Shown piece by piece: positions 18,717 to 29,250 of a DNA stretch of 64,000 nt. This stretch comes from Gilliamella sp. wkB7 (GTDB taxonomy: Bacteria; Pseudomonadota; Gammaproteobacteria; Enterobacterales; Orbaceae): positions 2,294,001 to 2,358,000 of the forward strand of contig NZ_CM004509.1 of assembly GCF_001693435.1 (NCBI RefSeq). The letters are read 5' to 3'. Numbering within the stretch: the stretch's first letter is position 1; each line of letters begins with the position of its first letter. Position numbers and translations under genes: made by a program. The notes below the pieces were generated by a model. It was given only the letters and a program-made list of their open reading frames with translations. It was not told the origin of the DNA and did not search any database.

Positions 18717-20258
18717 ATGACATTTTTTCGAATTTATAAAATATTAACAGTATTTCATGCTTATCGTTTGAATGAGCTTTTGCCAGCACATCGTTTATCA
18801 AAATGGCTACGTTTTTTATTGCTTTGTCTATTTTGGGTGAAACCGAAAGCCAAGCAACAACCAATTGGTGAACGTTTACGTCAAGCTTTACAGGAGTTAG
18901 GACCGGTTTGGATAAAATTTGGGCAGATGATCTCAACTCGGCGTGATGTGTTACCCAAAGATATTGCGAATGCATTAGCAAAATTGCAAGATCAGGTCGA
19001 TCCTTTTGATGGTAAAATTGCTAAACAACTTATTGAACAAGCACTCGAACAACCCATCGACTATTATTTTGCTAATTTCGATGAAAAACCATTAGCGTCA
19101 GCATCGATAGCTCAAGTGCATACGGCTACATTAAAACATAGTCAAGCCGAAATCGTAATCAAGGTATTACGTCCTAATATTATGCCAGCAATTCAAGCCG
19201 ATATTGGTTTGATGCATTGGGTCGCAAAACAATTTACTAAACGTATAAAATTTGGTGAGAAACTGCGTGCTGTTGAAATTGTCCGAGATTATGAATCAAC
19301 ACTATTAAAAGAGCTTGATTTACTGCAAGAGGCTTATAATACTGCTAGATTACGAGAAAATTTTATCAATAGTAATATTTTATATATTCCTTATGTATAT
19401 CAAGAGTTATGCCGTAAGAACATCCTTGTTGAAGAACGAGTGAAAGGGGTTCCTATTGCCAATATTGAGCAACTTAAACAACATAATGTCGATATGAAAT
19501 TACTTGCCCAGCGCGGTGTTCAAGCTTTCTTTACTCAAGTCTTTCGTGATAACTTTTTCCATGCGGATATGCACCCAGGTAATATTTTTGTTGATATCTC
19601 CGATCCTAACGATCCACGTTACATCGGGATTGATTGTGCAATTGTTGGCATATTAAGTAATGATGATCAACGTTATCTTGCTGAAAACTTCTTAGCTTTT
19701 TTTAATCGCGATTATCGAAAAATAGCGGAAACCTATATTGCTTCTGGCTGGGTACCTGAAACAACTGATATTGTAGCTCTTGAAAGGGCAATGCGAAATG
19801 TCTGTGAGCCTGCTTTTGCTAAACCACTGGCCGAAATATCATTTTCACACATTTTATTGCAATTATTTGAGGTAGCTCGGCAATTTGAGATGGATATCCA
19901 ACCACAATTAATACTGCTTGAAAAAACGCTATTTTATATTGAAGGATTGGGTCGCCAGCTTTATCCTGAACTTGATTTATGGCAAACTGCCAAACCATTT
20001 TTAGAAAAATGGTATGAAGATAAATATAGTGCGCAAAAGCTATTGCAACAAGCATGGTCTTCACTACCGCAGTGGCGTACCATTTTGCCTCAGTTACCAG
20101 CAAAATTGAATGATTATGAGCGAATAACCAAACAGATGAATACCCAATTAAAACAAATTAAACAAGAGTTACAACAAAGTAAAAGATGTCAGCAATATTT
20201 AATGACAATACTTACTCTAGTTGGTGTTGTGGGTATTGCATTGCTTATTATTCATTAA
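18717..20258 (+). CDS. ubiB: UbiB family atypical kinase-like ATPase
   Basis: Inner-membrane-associated ABC1/ADCK-family protein needed for aerobic ubiquinone synthesis, 513 aa (546 in E. coli). The family K-x-G-Q motif is at 67-70 (IKFGQ), the A-rich loop reads ASASIAQVH, and HADMHPGNIF is present. The metal-binding motif, D-C-G in close relatives, reads D-C-A (IDCAIVG). The C-terminus has one clear hydrophobic segment (MTILTLVGVVGIALLII) where E. coli has two, explaining the shorter length. The gene lies directly after ubiE and upstream of tatA. Confidence 0.93.
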   Translation: MTFFRIYKILTVFHAYRLNELLPAHRLSKWLRFLLLCLFWVKPKAKQQPIGERLRQALQELGPVWIKFGQMISTRRDVLPKDIANALAKLQDQVDPFDGKIAKQLIEQALEQPIDYYFANFDEKPLASASIAQVHTATLKHSQAEIVIKVLRPNIMPAIQADIGLMHWVAKQFTKRIKFGEKLRAVEIVRDYESTLLKELDLLQEAYNTARLRENFINSNILYIPYVYQELCRKNILVEERVKGVPIANIEQLKQHNVDMKLLAQRGVQAFFTQVFRDNFFHADMHPGNIFVDISDPNDPRYIGIDCAIVGILSNDDQRYLAENFLAFFNRDYRKIAETYIASGWVPETTDIVALERAMRNVCEPAFAKPLAEISFSHILLQLFEVARQFEMDIQPQLILLEKTLFYIEGLGRQLYPELDLWQTAKPFLEKWYEDKYSAQKLLQQAWSSLPQWRTILPQLPAKLNDYERITKQMNTQLKQIKQELQQSKRCQQYLMTILTLVGVVGIALLIIH

Positions 20259-20326
20259 TCGTTACTGTTGGAATCTTATTATTTAAGTGTATAATTTAAA
20301 TCTCAACTTTATTGGAGATAGATATC

Positions 20327-20542
20327 ATGATGCCAAGCTTGCCCCAACTACTCATATTAATTGCTGTTGTTGTGTTATTATTTGGAACTAAAAAGTTACG
20401 CTCATTGGGCTCTGACCTTGGTGCATCAATTAAAGGCTTTAAAAAAGCCATGAATGATGACGATGATAAACCAGCGAGCAGTAATTCAGCGAAAGTTGAA
20501 AATCTTAATTCGACTGATGACAATAATTCTAAAAAAGAGTAA
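20327..20542 (+). CDS. tatA: Twin-arginine translocase subunit TatA
   Basis: Pore-forming Tat subunit, 71 aa: one N-terminal membrane helix ([20 protein letters not shown]), an amphipathic helix ([19 protein letters not shown]) and an acidic tail. The ATG at 20327 is chosen because GGAG lies 9 nt upstream; an in-frame TTG at 20312 would overlap that ribosome site, and a second ATG follows at 20330. First gene of tatABC. Confidence 0.94.
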   Translation: MMPSLPQLLILIAVVVLLFGTKKLRSLGSDLGASIKGFKKAMNDDDDKPASSNSAKVENLNSTDDNNSKKE

Positions 20543-20545
20543 CAC

Positions 20546-20887
20546 GTGTTTGACATTAGTTTTGGTCAACTATTATTAGTATTAATTATTGGACTGGTGG
20601 TATTAGGGCCAGAACGATTACCTGTTGCTATTAAAACTGTTGCTGGTTGGATAAAAGTACTGCGCCGTATGTCAGCAACAGTGCAACTGGAATTAAATAA
20701 AGAACTAAAATTGCAAGAGTTGCAAGACAGTTTAAAAAAGGCTGAACAAAGTGGTTTAAAAGCACTAACTCCAGAAATTCAAGAATCAATTGATGACTTA
20801 AAACGCGTAACAGAATCGTTACAAAAAGAGATCGATTCAGCCACTCAATTGGATCCTCAAATTCACTCAGATAAAGATAAATCATGA
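20546..20887 (+). CDS. tatB: Twin-arginine translocase subunit TatB
   Basis: 113-aa receptor subunit of the Tat complex with TatC. The GTG start gives [35 protein letters not shown], matching TatB with the conserved Glu/Pro hinge after the helix. A charged helical tail follows. It starts 3 bp after tatA and overlaps tatC by 4 bp (ATGA), indicating coupled translation. It is shorter than E. coli TatB (171 aa) at the non-essential C-terminus. Confidence 0.94.
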   Translation: MFDISFGQLLLVLIIGLVVLGPERLPVAIKTVAGWIKVLRRMSATVQLELNKELKLQELQDSLKKAEQSGLKALTPEIQESIDDLKRVTESLQKEIDSATQLDPQIHSDKDKS

Positions 20888-21657
20888 TTGACGACGCTAC
20901 ACAACCTTTAATTGGACATCTTGTCGAACTTAGAACACGCCTACTACGTTGTATTATTTGTATATTGGTCGTATTTGGTGGTTTACTCTATTTTTCTAAT
21001 GATATTTATCATATTGTGGCAAATCCACTTATCAGTCAGTTACCACAAGGTAGCAGTATGATTGCAACAGATATTGCCGCGCCATTTTTTACCCCGATTA
21101 AATTAACGGCTGTTGTGGCAATATTTATCTCAATTCCTTATGTACTTTACCAAGTCTGGGGATTTGTTGCTCCAGCGTTGTATCAGCATGAAAAACGCTT
21201 GGTTATGCCATTAATTGTATCAAGCACTGTTCTTTTTTATCTTGGCATCGCTTTTGCCTATTTTGTAGTGTTTCCACTGGCGTTTTACTTTTTTATCCAC
21301 ACGGCACCTATTGATGTGGCGATTAATACTGATATCACTAAATATCTTGATTTTGTGATGACACTTTTTATTGTATTTGGTTTTGCTTTTGAGGTTCCTG
21401 TTGCTATTATATTACTCTGTTGGACAGGCATAACTACACCTCAAAGCCTACGGAAAAAACGCCCGTACATCATTGTAGGGGTGTTTGCTGTCGCTATGTT
21501 TGTCACACCTCCTGATGTCTTTTCTCAAATTTTATTAGCTGTACCTATCTGTCTGCTTTTTGAAATCGGAACTTTCTTTGCACGTTTTTATCAACCACGT
21601 AAACATGAAGAAAGTGAAGAAGATGCTTTTGCATCCGATGATGAAAATGAAAAGTAA
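20884..21657 (+). CDS. tatC: Twin-arginine translocase subunit TatC
   Basis: Six-helix inner-membrane core of the Tat export system, 257 aa as in E. coli. The N-terminal [16 protein letters not shown] is the signal-peptide-binding face, and [24 protein letters not shown] (Phe-Glu conserved) and [21 protein letters not shown] are characteristic. Its start codon lies inside the end of tatB. An acidic tail ([16 protein letters not shown]) closes the protein. Confidence 0.97.
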   Translation: MIDDATQPLIGHLVELRTRLLRCIICILVVFGGLLYFSNDIYHIVANPLISQLPQGSSMIATDIAAPFFTPIKLTAVVAIFISIPYVLYQVWGFVAPALYQHEKRLVMPLIVSSTVLFYLGIAFAYFVVFPLAFYFFIHTAPIDVAINTDITKYLDFVMTLFIVFGFAFEVPVAIILLCWTGITTPQSLRKKRPYIIVGVFAVAMFVTPPDVFSQILLAVPICLLFEIGTFFARFYQPRKHEESEEDAFASDDENEK

Positions 21658-21704
21658 TAATAGATGACTATGATTTAAATAACCAGTAAGGATAACTAAT
21701 CATA

Positions 21705-23129
21705 ATGAAAACATCATTACCTGATTTTAACCGTGCTAATGTACTCGTTGTGGGTGATATCATGCTCGATCGCTATTGGTATGGAGGCACTAATCGCATA
21801 TCGCCCGAAGCGCCCGTACCGGTTGTCAAAATTGATGCCTTAGAAGAAAGACCCGGCGGAGCGGCCAATGTTGCAATGAATATCACCTCATTGTGTGGTA
21901 ATGCACGTTTAATTGGCTTAACGGGTATTGACGAACCTGCCAAAATTCTTGATGAACAATTAAGTAAACATAAAGTACAATGTGATTTTGTATCAGTATC
22001 GACACATCCGACTATTACCAAATTACGCGTTTTATCGCGCAATCAGCAATTAATTCGTATTGATTTTGAAGAAGGGTTTGGTAATGTTGATTCTACTCCC
22101 ATGCTTGAACGCATTCAAACCGCATTAGAAACACATAAAGTTTTGGTCTTATCGGATTATGCCAAAGGTGCGCTATCGGCAGTACAAGCCATGATAAAAC
22201 AAGCTAATCAAGCAAATGTTCCGGTATTGGTCGATCCTAAAGGTACGGATTTTGAACGTTACCGAGGCGCGACGTTACTTACTCCAAATATGTCGGAATT
22301 TGAAGCCGTAGTCGGTCGATGCCAAACAGAAGAAGATATTGTTGAAAAAGGTCATCAACTGATTAAGCAATATGATCTAAAAGCACTATTAGTGACTCGT
22401 AGTGAAAAAGGCATGACCTTGTTGCAATTAAATAAACCAATTTATCATCTACCAACACAAGCGAAAGAAGTGTTTGATGTAACGGGAGCAGGTGATACCG
22501 TCATTGCCACATTAGCCGCGGCTTTGGCTGCCGGTCAATCATTAGAAGAGAGCTGTTTTCTCGCCAATGCTGCAGCAGGTGTTGTGGTTGGCAAACTGGG
22601 TACATCAACCGTTTCGCAGGTTGAACTTAGCAACGCTATCCGTGCCCGTGCCGATGATGGTTTTGGGGTAATGACTGAAGATGAGCTTAAAGAAGAAGTA
22701 AAAAAAGCTCGCATGCGTGGTGAAAAAATTGTGATGACCAATGGTTGTTTTGATATCCTGCATGCAGGACATGTATCTTACCTTGCTAATGCAAGAAAAC
22801 TGGGCGATCGTCTCATCGTTGCTGTTAACAGTGATGCATCGGTAAAACAATTAAAAGGTGAATCAAGACCCATTAATCCACTTATGCAACGCATGATTGT
22901 TCTGGGTGCACTCAATTCAGTTGATTGGGTTGTTCCATTTGAAGAGGAAACACCACAACGACTTATTGCCAACATCCTGCCAGATGTATTAGTCAAAGGC
23001 GGTGATTATAAACCTGAAGATATTGCGGGAGGCAAAGAAGTCACTGCTGCGGGTGGCACAGTCAAAGTCCTCAATTTTGAAGATGGTTGCTCAACCACCA
23101 ACATTATTAATGCCATTAAAAATCGCTAA
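21705..23129 (+). CDS. hldE: Bifunctional heptose 7-phosphate kinase / heptose 1-phosphate adenylyltransferase
   Basis: 474 aa, two domains in ADP-heptose synthesis for lipopolysaccharide inner core. Residues 1 to about 315 are a PfkB-type kinase ([12 protein letters not shown] near 14; [17 protein letters not shown] with the catalytic Asp near 262). Residues about 340-474 are a cytidylyltransferase-fold domain with [12 protein letters not shown] and VLVKGGDY. Same length as the E. coli fused enzyme (477). RBS AAGGA upstream. Together with gmhA at 14 kb it covers most of the heptose pathway. Confidence 0.97.
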   Translation: MKTSLPDFNRANVLVVGDIMLDRYWYGGTNRISPEAPVPVVKIDALEERPGGAANVAMNITSLCGNARLIGLTGIDEPAKILDEQLSKHKVQCDFVSVSTHPTITKLRVLSRNQQLIRIDFEEGFGNVDSTPMLERIQTALETHKVLVLSDYAKGALSAVQAMIKQANQANVPVLVDPKGTDFERYRGATLLTPNMSEFEAVVGRCQTEEDIVEKGHQLIKQYDLKALLVTRSEKGMTLLQLNKPIYHLPTQAKEVFDVTGAGDTVIATLAAALAAGQSLEESCFLANAAAGVVVGKLGTSTVSQVELSNAIRARADDGFGVMTEDELKEEVKKARMRGEKIVMTNGCFDILHAGHVSYLANARKLGDRLIVAVNSDASVKQLKGESRPINPLMQRMIVLGALNSVDWVVPFEEETPQRLIANILPDVLVKGGDYKPEDIAGGKEVTAAGGTVKVLNFEDGCSTTNIINAIKNR

Positions 23130-23142
23130 CTTTCTTCGACAA

Positions 23143-23170
23143 AATCGGTTACTGAATCAAGTAACCGATT
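23143..23170 (+). terminator. Hairpin after hldE
   Basis: AATCGGTTAC and GTAACCGATT, a 10-bp perfect stem with an 8-nt loop, 13 bp after the hldE stop. The T run is short (TTAGTCT), so termination may be partial. Confidence 0.6.
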
Positions 23171-23415
23171 AGTCTAGCGTGGGTTACACCAATCAAATGT
23201 TTTATACTTGCTTTTCATTTTAATATTACTCCCCCTGATAGGCTGACAATTAAGAGCTTTTATACCTAACGCCCTAATAAAATGGTTTTTTATTCAATAT
23301 ACCTAAGATCAATCGTTAAAATCTATTATTAAATTTTATAATTAACGCTTTTTTTATTATTAACTTTGTGCAAAGCTATTACTTAATTTGGGAGAACGAT
23401 TACAGAGGATATTTA

Positions 23416-24768
23416 ATGACCAAACATTATGATTATATAGCGATTGGCGGTGGAAGTGGCGGTATCGCATCAGTGAACCGAGCAGCGTCATATGGTAAAA
23501 AATGTGCAATTATAGAAGCAAAATTGTTAGGTGGAACATGTGTTAACGTAGGTTGTGTACCTAAAAAAGTGATGTGGTATGGTGCACAAATCGCCGAAGC
23601 AATTAATCACTACGGTCCGGACTACGGTTTTGATACGACAATTAATCAATTTAATTGGGATAAATTACTTGATAGCCGAAATGCCTATATCGATCGTATT
23701 CACCAATCCTATGATCGTGTTTTAACTAATAACAATGTTGATATCATATATGGTTATGCTAAATTTGTTGATGCACATACAATCGAAGTTAATGGTGAAC
23801 ATTACAGTGCCGACCACATTTTAATTGCAGTAGGCGGTAAACCGACAATTCCAACTATCCCAGGTGCAGAATATGGTATTACCTCTGATGGTTTTTTTGC
23901 ATTAAAATCTTTACCTAAACGCGTTGCTGTGGTTGGGGCAGGGTATATTGCTTGTGAAATTGCAGGGGTTGTGCATGCATTAGGGGCAGAAACTCACCAA
24001 TTTATTCGTCAAGCAACACCATTAAGATCGTTTGATCCGTTGATTATTAAAACTTTAATGGAAGTGATAACGGAAGAAGGACAGCATCTACACACATTTG
24101 CTATTCCACAATCAGTTGCTAAAAATAGCGATGATAGTTTAACCTTAACCCTTGAAAATGGCGAAAGTTATACGGTTGATTGTCTAATTTGGGCAATAGG
24201 TCGTGAACCCGCTACACAGGATATGAACTTATCTGCTGCAGGTATTGACGTTAATGATAACGGATTTGTTATTGTCGATAAATTCCAAAATACTAACGTA
24301 CCTGGCATTTATTCTGTTGGTGATGATACTGGCGCAATGGCTTTAACACCTGTTGCTGTTGCGGCTGGGCGTCGTTTATCGGAAAGATTGTTTAATAACA
24401 AACCTGATGAACATTTAGATTATACTAATATTCCAACAGTGGTATTTACGCATCCAGCAATTGGTACTGTAGGCTTAACCGAACCGCAAGCGATTTTAGA
24501 ATACGGTGATGAAAACGTTAAAGTTTACACCTCAAGCTTTACGACTATGTATACGGCTGTCACAAGTCACCGCCAACCTTGTCGAATGAAGCTGGTTTGT
24601 GTGGGGCCTGACGAAAAAATTGTTGGAATACATGGTATAGGGTATGGTATGGACGAAATGTTACAAGGGTTTGCTGTAGCACTAAAAATGGGTGCAACTA
24701 AAAAAGACTTTGATAACACTGTTGCTATTCACCCAACAGCGGCAGAAGAGTTTGTTACAATGCGCTAA
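23416..24768 (+). CDS. gor: Glutathione-disulfide reductase
   Basis: FAD enzyme that reduces GSSG with NADPH; 450 aa from the ATG at 23416, the E. coli length. An upstream in-frame ATG at 23368 would add 16 unconserved residues, while GAGGAT lies 6-7 nt before 23416. FAD-binding [12 protein letters not shown] at 9-20, redox disulfide Cys42-Cys47 in [18 protein letters not shown]-binding [13 protein letters not shown] near 175, and the catalytic His439 in HPTAAEEF. C-terminal [12 protein letters not shown] and the length favour glutathione reductase over other disulfide reductases. Confidence 0.95.
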   Translation: MTKHYDYIAIGGGSGGIASVNRAASYGKKCAIIEAKLLGGTCVNVGCVPKKVMWYGAQIAEAINHYGPDYGFDTTINQFNWDKLLDSRNAYIDRIHQSYDRVLTNNNVDIIYGYAKFVDAHTIEVNGEHYSADHILIAVGGKPTIPTIPGAEYGITSDGFFALKSLPKRVAVVGAGYIACEIAGVVHALGAETHQFIRQATPLRSFDPLIIKTLMEVITEEGQHLHTFAIPQSVAKNSDDSLTLTLENGESYTVDCLIWAIGREPATQDMNLSAAGIDVNDNGFVIVDKFQNTNVPGIYSVGDDTGAMALTPVAVAAGRRLSERLFNNKPDEHLDYTNIPTVVFTHPAIGTVGLTEPQAILEYGDENVKVYTSSFTTMYTAVTSHRQPCRMKLVCVGPDEKIVGIHGIGYGMDEMLQGFAVALKMGATKKDFDNTVAIHPTAAEEFVTMR

Positions 24769-24814
24769 TGTATTTGTGTTAATACATTAAAGATTCATCA
24801 TATCTTGAACTAAA

Positions 24815-24836
24815 AAACAGGGCAATTGCCCTGTTT
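24815..24836. terminator. Bidirectional terminator between gor and the MHS transporter
   Basis: AAACAGGGCAATTGCCCTGTTT is a perfect palindrome flanked by A and T runs, placed between two convergent genes and suited to stopping transcription from both sides. Confidence 0.9.
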
Positions 24837-24864
24837 CTATTTGGTATCTTGATTAATTGGCGGA

Positions 24865-26214
24865 TTAATTAGCTGTGTTATTTTGCCAACCCTTTTGGGC
24901 TAGCTGAGAAAACCCAACTAAAACCGCAAGTAAAGCTACAGCTGAGATATAAATACCTGCACCAAGATAACTATATTCACCTAAAATATGATCAGGACTT
25001 AATAAATAGATCGTTAAAGTCGGTGTGATTGCACTAAATAGCGCATAAGCTAAATTATATGATAATGATAACCCAGAATAACGAATAGCGGGGGGAAACG
25101 TTCTCGTACCTATAATTGGAGTCATGGCGATGGATCCAATAAATAAGCCAAATACTGCCCAAATCGAATAAAGTTTTGTTAATGACATATCTGCGCTTAA
25201 TGAACTATAAAAATAGATACTGGCTATTGCTAATCCTCCCCAAGTCACGATAACGGTTTTTGCTGTTCCTAATTTATCATCTAACCAACCAGAAATAACA
25301 CAGCCAATTGATAATGTTAAAGCAGCAATACACCCACCAATACGCCAATCAAGATTAGCAAAATGATACATACCACCTACGATACGTCCAGGAGTGATTA
25401 AAATACCAACCATAATTGCGGTTGATAATGACCAAGTTAATAAAGCGACAATTAAACAAGCTTTTTTATGTTTTTTTATAACAGTCACAACGGGAATACT
25501 TTTTTCTAAAGCTTTACGGGCAGCTAATTCCTTAAAAATTGGTGTTTCAGATAAAAATTTTCGTAAATAGACGGAAATGACGCCAAAAATACCACCAATA
25601 ATAAATGGAATACGCCAAGCGAAATCTAAAATATTTTGGTTAGTAAAATAGAGATCAATAATAATTGTGACGAAAAATCCAAGTAAAATACCGCCCGTAA
25701 TACCAGATGTTAGCGTACCAACACCCAAACCATAACGTTGTTTTGGGGTATGCTCAGCGATAAATACCCAAGCACCTGGCATCTCGCCCCCGATTGCAGC
25801 CCCTTGTAACATACGCATAACTAACAGCAGTAAAGGCGCAAAAATACCAATGGTTTCGTAAGTTGGTAACACACCAATAATAAAGGTAGGTAAAGCCATC
25901 ATTGCTACGCTAAGAGTAAACATCTGCTTCCTGCCCACTTTGTCGCCAAAGTGTGCCATGATGATGCCGCCAATTGGACGAACCAAATAACCAGCAGCAA
26001 AAATACCCCAAGCAAATAAATCTAACGTTAATGGCGATAAGGTATGGGGCAAAAACAGCGGTTTGACAATGGTATCAATATATAACGCATAGATAACAAA
26101 GTCATAAAACTCAAGTGTTCCACCTAAAGATGACAATATTAATGTTTTAAAATCCTTACTATTTAATGGCCGAGCACTGGGTTGCCATTGGGCATTGATT
26201 TCAGATTGACTCAT
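24865..26214 (-). CDS. MHS-family major facilitator (metabolite:H+ symporter)
   Basis: 449-aa, 12-helix transporter. It has the MHS pattern: SSLGGTLEFYDFVIYALY in helix 1, PIGGIIMAHFGDKVGRKQMF between helices 2 and 3, and RMLQGAAIGGEMPGAWVFIAEH in helix 4. Family members (ProP, KgtP, ShiA, CitA-like) import osmolytes, organic acids or shikimate with protons. Substrate cannot be chosen from sequence. Single-gene unit, convergent with gor. It lacks the long C-terminal coiled coil of ProP, which argues against an osmosensor. Confidence 0.85.
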   Translation of the reverse strand: MSQSEINAQWQPSARPLNSKDFKTLILSSLGGTLEFYDFVIYALYIDTIVKPLFLPHTLSPLTLDLFAWGIFAAGYLVRPIGGIIMAHFGDKVGRKQMFTLSVAMMALPTFIIGVLPTYETIGIFAPLLLLVMRMLQGAAIGGEMPGAWVFIAEHTPKQRYGLGVGTLTSGITGGILLGFFVTIIIDLYFTNQNILDFAWRIPFIIGGIFGVISVYLRKFLSETPIFKELAARKALEKSIPVVTVIKKHKKACLIVALLTWSLSTAIMVGILITPGRIVGGMYHFANLDWRIGGCIAALTLSIGCVISGWLDDKLGTAKTVIVTWGGLAIASIYFYSSLSADMSLTKLYSIWAVFGLFIGSIAMTPIIGTRTFPPAIRYSGLSLSYNLAYALFSAITPTLTIYLLSPDHILGEYSYLGAGIYISAVALLAVLVGFSQLAQKGWQNNTAN

Positions 26215-26404
26215 GAAAAACCTTCTATATATTTGAGATAGCCAGAAAAAATCTATCCTTTTTGATTTTTTTAAATGTAGAAATTATTCTGCCACAAAAA
26301 AATGACTTTTTTTCCCTCATAAAAAAATTTAATGTTTGCTATAAAACTGAGGATTTGATTTATAATTTAAATTAATAACTTTTTTAAAATACTGAATAAT
26401 TTGG

Positions 26405-26980
26405 ATGAAAACAAGAATGAATAATACTAATAAAACACGCTGTGATTGGGTTTTAAATGACCAAATTTATATTGATTATCATGATAATGAATGGGGAATA
26501 GCCCAATATGATAGTTTAAAATTATTTGAAAAAATCTGTCTTGAAGGACAACAGGCAGGATTATCATGGATTACTATTTTAAGAAAGCGCGATGAGTATC
26601 GTCGTTGTTTTTTTAATTTCGACCCTTATAAAATCATCCAACTTATGCCTGAGGATATTGAACATTTGCTTGAAAACAAAGGATTGATTCGCAACCGATT
26701 AAAACTCAACAGTATTGTCAAAAACGCTCATGCCTATTTAAATATGCAAAAAAATGGTGAAGATTTTTCACAATTTATCTGGTCTTTTGTTGATAATAAA
26801 CCGATAATCAACCACTTTAAAGATAAGAGTGAAGTACCTGTTAATACTGACATCTCTGATCGAATGTCAAAAGCATTAAAAAAACGAGGATTTTCCTTTG
26901 TTGGCTCTACCATATGCTATGCTTTCATGCAATCAATGGGACTAGTTGACGATCATTTTGAAAATTGTTTTAAAAAGTGA
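26405..26980 (+). CDS. tag: DNA-3-methyladenine glycosylase I
   Basis: Removes 3-methyladenine from alkylated DNA, starting base-excision repair. 191 aa. Features of Tag: RCDWV, YIDYHDNEWG, EGQQAGLSWITIL (helix-hairpin region), and a zinc site formed by the N-terminal Cys and His (RC, YHD) with the C-terminal DHFENC. Two nearby start codons (26405 and 26417) are possible; neither has a strong ribosome site. The following DUF218 gene starts 16 bp downstream. Confidence 0.93.
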   Translation: MKTRMNNTNKTRCDWVLNDQIYIDYHDNEWGIAQYDSLKLFEKICLEGQQAGLSWITILRKRDEYRRCFFNFDPYKIIQLMPEDIEHLLENKGLIRNRLKLNSIVKNAHAYLNMQKNGEDFSQFIWSFVDNKPIINHFKDKSEVPVNTDISDRMSKALKKRGFSFVGSTICYAFMQSMGLVDDHFENCFKK

Positions 26981-26996
26981 AACAAGGGGTAAGGTA

Positions 26997-27596
26997 ATGT
27001 TAATGAAATTAATAAAATATGGTTTTTTATTAATATTAATCTATTTCATTGTCTGTAACATTGTTATCTATATTTATGCTGAGAAAAAACCGAGTCAACA
27101 TGCCCAAACCATGGTTATATTAGGCTCCCAAGTCATTGGTACTCCCGCTATAGCATCACCAACTTTAGCTGACAGATTAGATGTCGCTATTCAATATCTT
27201 GACCAAAATCCTGAAACTAAAGTTGTTGTATGTGGTGGACAAGGTGAAGACGAATCAGCAACAGAAGCCAGTGTAATGGCAAAATATCTTATTGATAAAG
27301 GGATAGAGGCAAACCGAGTTTATCAAGAAGATAAATCAAGGCGCACTGCTGAGCAATTTATTTTTGCCAATCAGGTGTTACCTCTAGGCAACACGGTGGT
27401 AGTTACCAATGATTTTCATATTTTACGCTCAATAATGCTTGCCAAACGTTCTGGTGTGCATGATGTATCGGGTTTATCAGCACCATTAGCGTTTAATAAT
27501 GGTGATAAGTATGTTGCATTAATTCGCGAGCCGCTAGCATTAGCAAATTCTTGGCTCTTTGACCACCCTAGTGACAATACAAAACCGGCAAATTAA
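26997..27596 (+). CDS. DUF218/YdcF-SanA family membrane-anchored protein
   Basis: 199 aa. One N-terminal membrane helix (LIKYGFLLILIYFIVCNIVIYIYA) anchors an outside DUF218 domain containing TMVILGSQV, LADRLDVAIQYL, VVVCGGQGEDE, and VVTNDFHILRSIML. Relatives (SanA, ElyC, YdcF) are linked to envelope integrity and vancomycin or cold sensitivity; the biochemical activity is unsettled. The start at 26997 is chosen because AAGGGGTAAGG lies just before it; the open frame further upstream overlaps tag. A short 16-bp gap suggests cotranscription with tag. Confidence 0.8.
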   Translation: MLMKLIKYGFLLILIYFIVCNIVIYIYAEKKPSQHAQTMVILGSQVIGTPAIASPTLADRLDVAIQYLDQNPETKVVVCGGQGEDESATEASVMAKYLIDKGIEANRVYQEDKSRRTAEQFIFANQVLPLGNTVVVTNDFHILRSIMLAKRSGVHDVSGLSAPLAFNNGDKYVALIREPLALANSWLFDHPSDNTKPAN

Positions 27597-27720
27597 CCAC
27601 GAAATGATAGATAAAATACTCTAAAATTGGCGAATAACGGCAAAAGTGATAGTCATTACTGCTTTTGCCACGCGTCCATGATATTATTACTAATAAACTT
27701 TAAATTAGCTATAAACAAAT

Positions 27721-29082
27721 ATGAAATCAGATACAATTGTTGCACAAGCAACACCACCTGGTCGAGGCGGTGTAGGTATTTTGCGTATATCAGGCCCTAA
27801 AGCGCAAGAGGTAGCGCAGGCAGTATTAGGTAAATTACCTAAACCAAGGTATGCCGAATATCTCCCATTTTTAGCTAACGATGGCTCAACACTTGATGAA
27901 GGTATTGCGCTATTTTTTCCTAATCCGCACTCATTCACTGGTGAAGATGTGCTTGAATTACAAGGACACGGCGGCCCAGTTATTTTAGATTTACTTTTAA
28001 AACGCGTACTTGAAATAGCTAACGTGCGTATTGCCAAACCGGGAGAGTTTTCGGAAAGGGCATTTTTAAATGACAAACTTGATTTAGCCCAAGCCGAAGC
28101 GATTGCTGACTTAATTGATGCCAGTTCAGAACAGGCTGCCAAATCTGCTATTTCATCTTTGCAAGGTGTATTTTCTAAAAAGGTTAATGCGCTGGTTGAA
28201 TCCTTGATTCATTTGCGTATTTTTACGGAAGCGGCTATCGATTTTCCGGAAGAGGAGATTGACTTTCTTTCTGACGGTAAAATAGAAGCAGAACTGAATC
28301 AAGTTATTGAACGATTAAACGAAGTTTGCCAAGAAGCTAAACAAGGCACTCTATTGCGCGAAGGGATGAAAGTGGTTATTGCTGGTCGACCAAATGCCGG
28401 GAAATCCAGTTTACTTAATGCATTAGCTGGGCGTGATGCTGCTATTGTTACCAATATTGCAGGTACTACTCGTGATGTACTGCGTGAACATATTCACATT
28501 GATGGTATGCCTTTGCACATCATTGATACCGCTGGACTACGTGAAGCAAGTGACGAAGTAGAGCGGATAGGTATTGAGCGTGCATGGCAAGAAATCGAAC
28601 AAGCTGATCGCGTTTTATTTATGGTCGATAGCACAACAACAAATGAGACCAATCCTGAAAAACTTTGGCCAGAATTTATTGAACGATTACCAAAAAATAT
28701 ACCTGTTACAGTGATTCGCAACAAAGCGGACTTAACGGGCGAGGCACTAGGTTATAGCGAAGAAGAGGGATATGCGCTCATTCAATTATCTGCTCGAACG
28801 GGTGAGGGTGTGACATTATTGCGTGAGCATCTAAAACAAGCTATGGGATTTTCGAGCAGTACAGAAGGTGGCTTTTTGGCTCGACGTCGTCATCTGCAAG
28901 CACTTGAAAAAGCCTCTGAGCATTTAAATAATGGTCAATACCAACTTATAACATTCCATGCAGGTGAACTCTTAGCCGAAGAGTTAAGATTAGCTCAAGA
29001 AGCCTTAAGTGAAATCACTGGGCAGTTTACTTCTGATGATTTATTAGGAAGAATATTCAGTTCATTCTGTATTGGCAAATAA
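27721..29082 (+). CDS. mnmE: tRNA modification GTPase MnmE
   Basis: With MnmG, installs the aminomethyl group at wobble U34 of several tRNAs. 453 aa (454 in E. coli). N-terminal formyl-THF-binding domain starts [22 protein letters not shown]; a G domain inserted in a helical domain carries [18 protein letters not shown] and NKAD; the C-terminus ends FCIGK, the required C-x-G-K. No defects seen. Confidence 0.98.
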   Translation: MKSDTIVAQATPPGRGGVGILRISGPKAQEVAQAVLGKLPKPRYAEYLPFLANDGSTLDEGIALFFPNPHSFTGEDVLELQGHGGPVILDLLLKRVLEIANVRIAKPGEFSERAFLNDKLDLAQAEAIADLIDASSEQAAKSAISSLQGVFSKKVNALVESLIHLRIFTEAAIDFPEEEIDFLSDGKIEAELNQVIERLNEVCQEAKQGTLLREGMKVVIAGRPNAGKSSLLNALAGRDAAIVTNIAGTTRDVLREHIHIDGMPLHIIDTAGLREASDEVERIGIERAWQEIEQADRVLFMVDSTTTNETNPEKLWPEFIERLPKNIPVTVIRNKADLTGEALGYSEEEGYALIQLSARTGEGVTLLREHLKQAMGFSSSTEGGFLARRRHLQALEKASEHLNNGQYQLITFHAGELLAEELRLAQEALSEITGQFTSDDLLGRIFSSFCIGK

Positions 29083-29250
29083 ATTAAATGTGTCAAAAAA
29101 TTCATATTTTAATGAATATTTCTCATAATTAACCCCATATTGCTTTTTAAGCTTTATGGGTTTAATCCATCTATCTTTAAAAAAATAGGGATAGAAGTTA
29201 AAAGTTCCACCCCAATGATAAGTTTTAATATTATAAAAAGTTAACCAGAT

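Noticed and set aside
26946..26996. Upstream extension of the DUF218 protein into tag
   Set aside because: Adds unconserved residues inside the tag gene; a strong ribosome site precedes the ATG at 26997.
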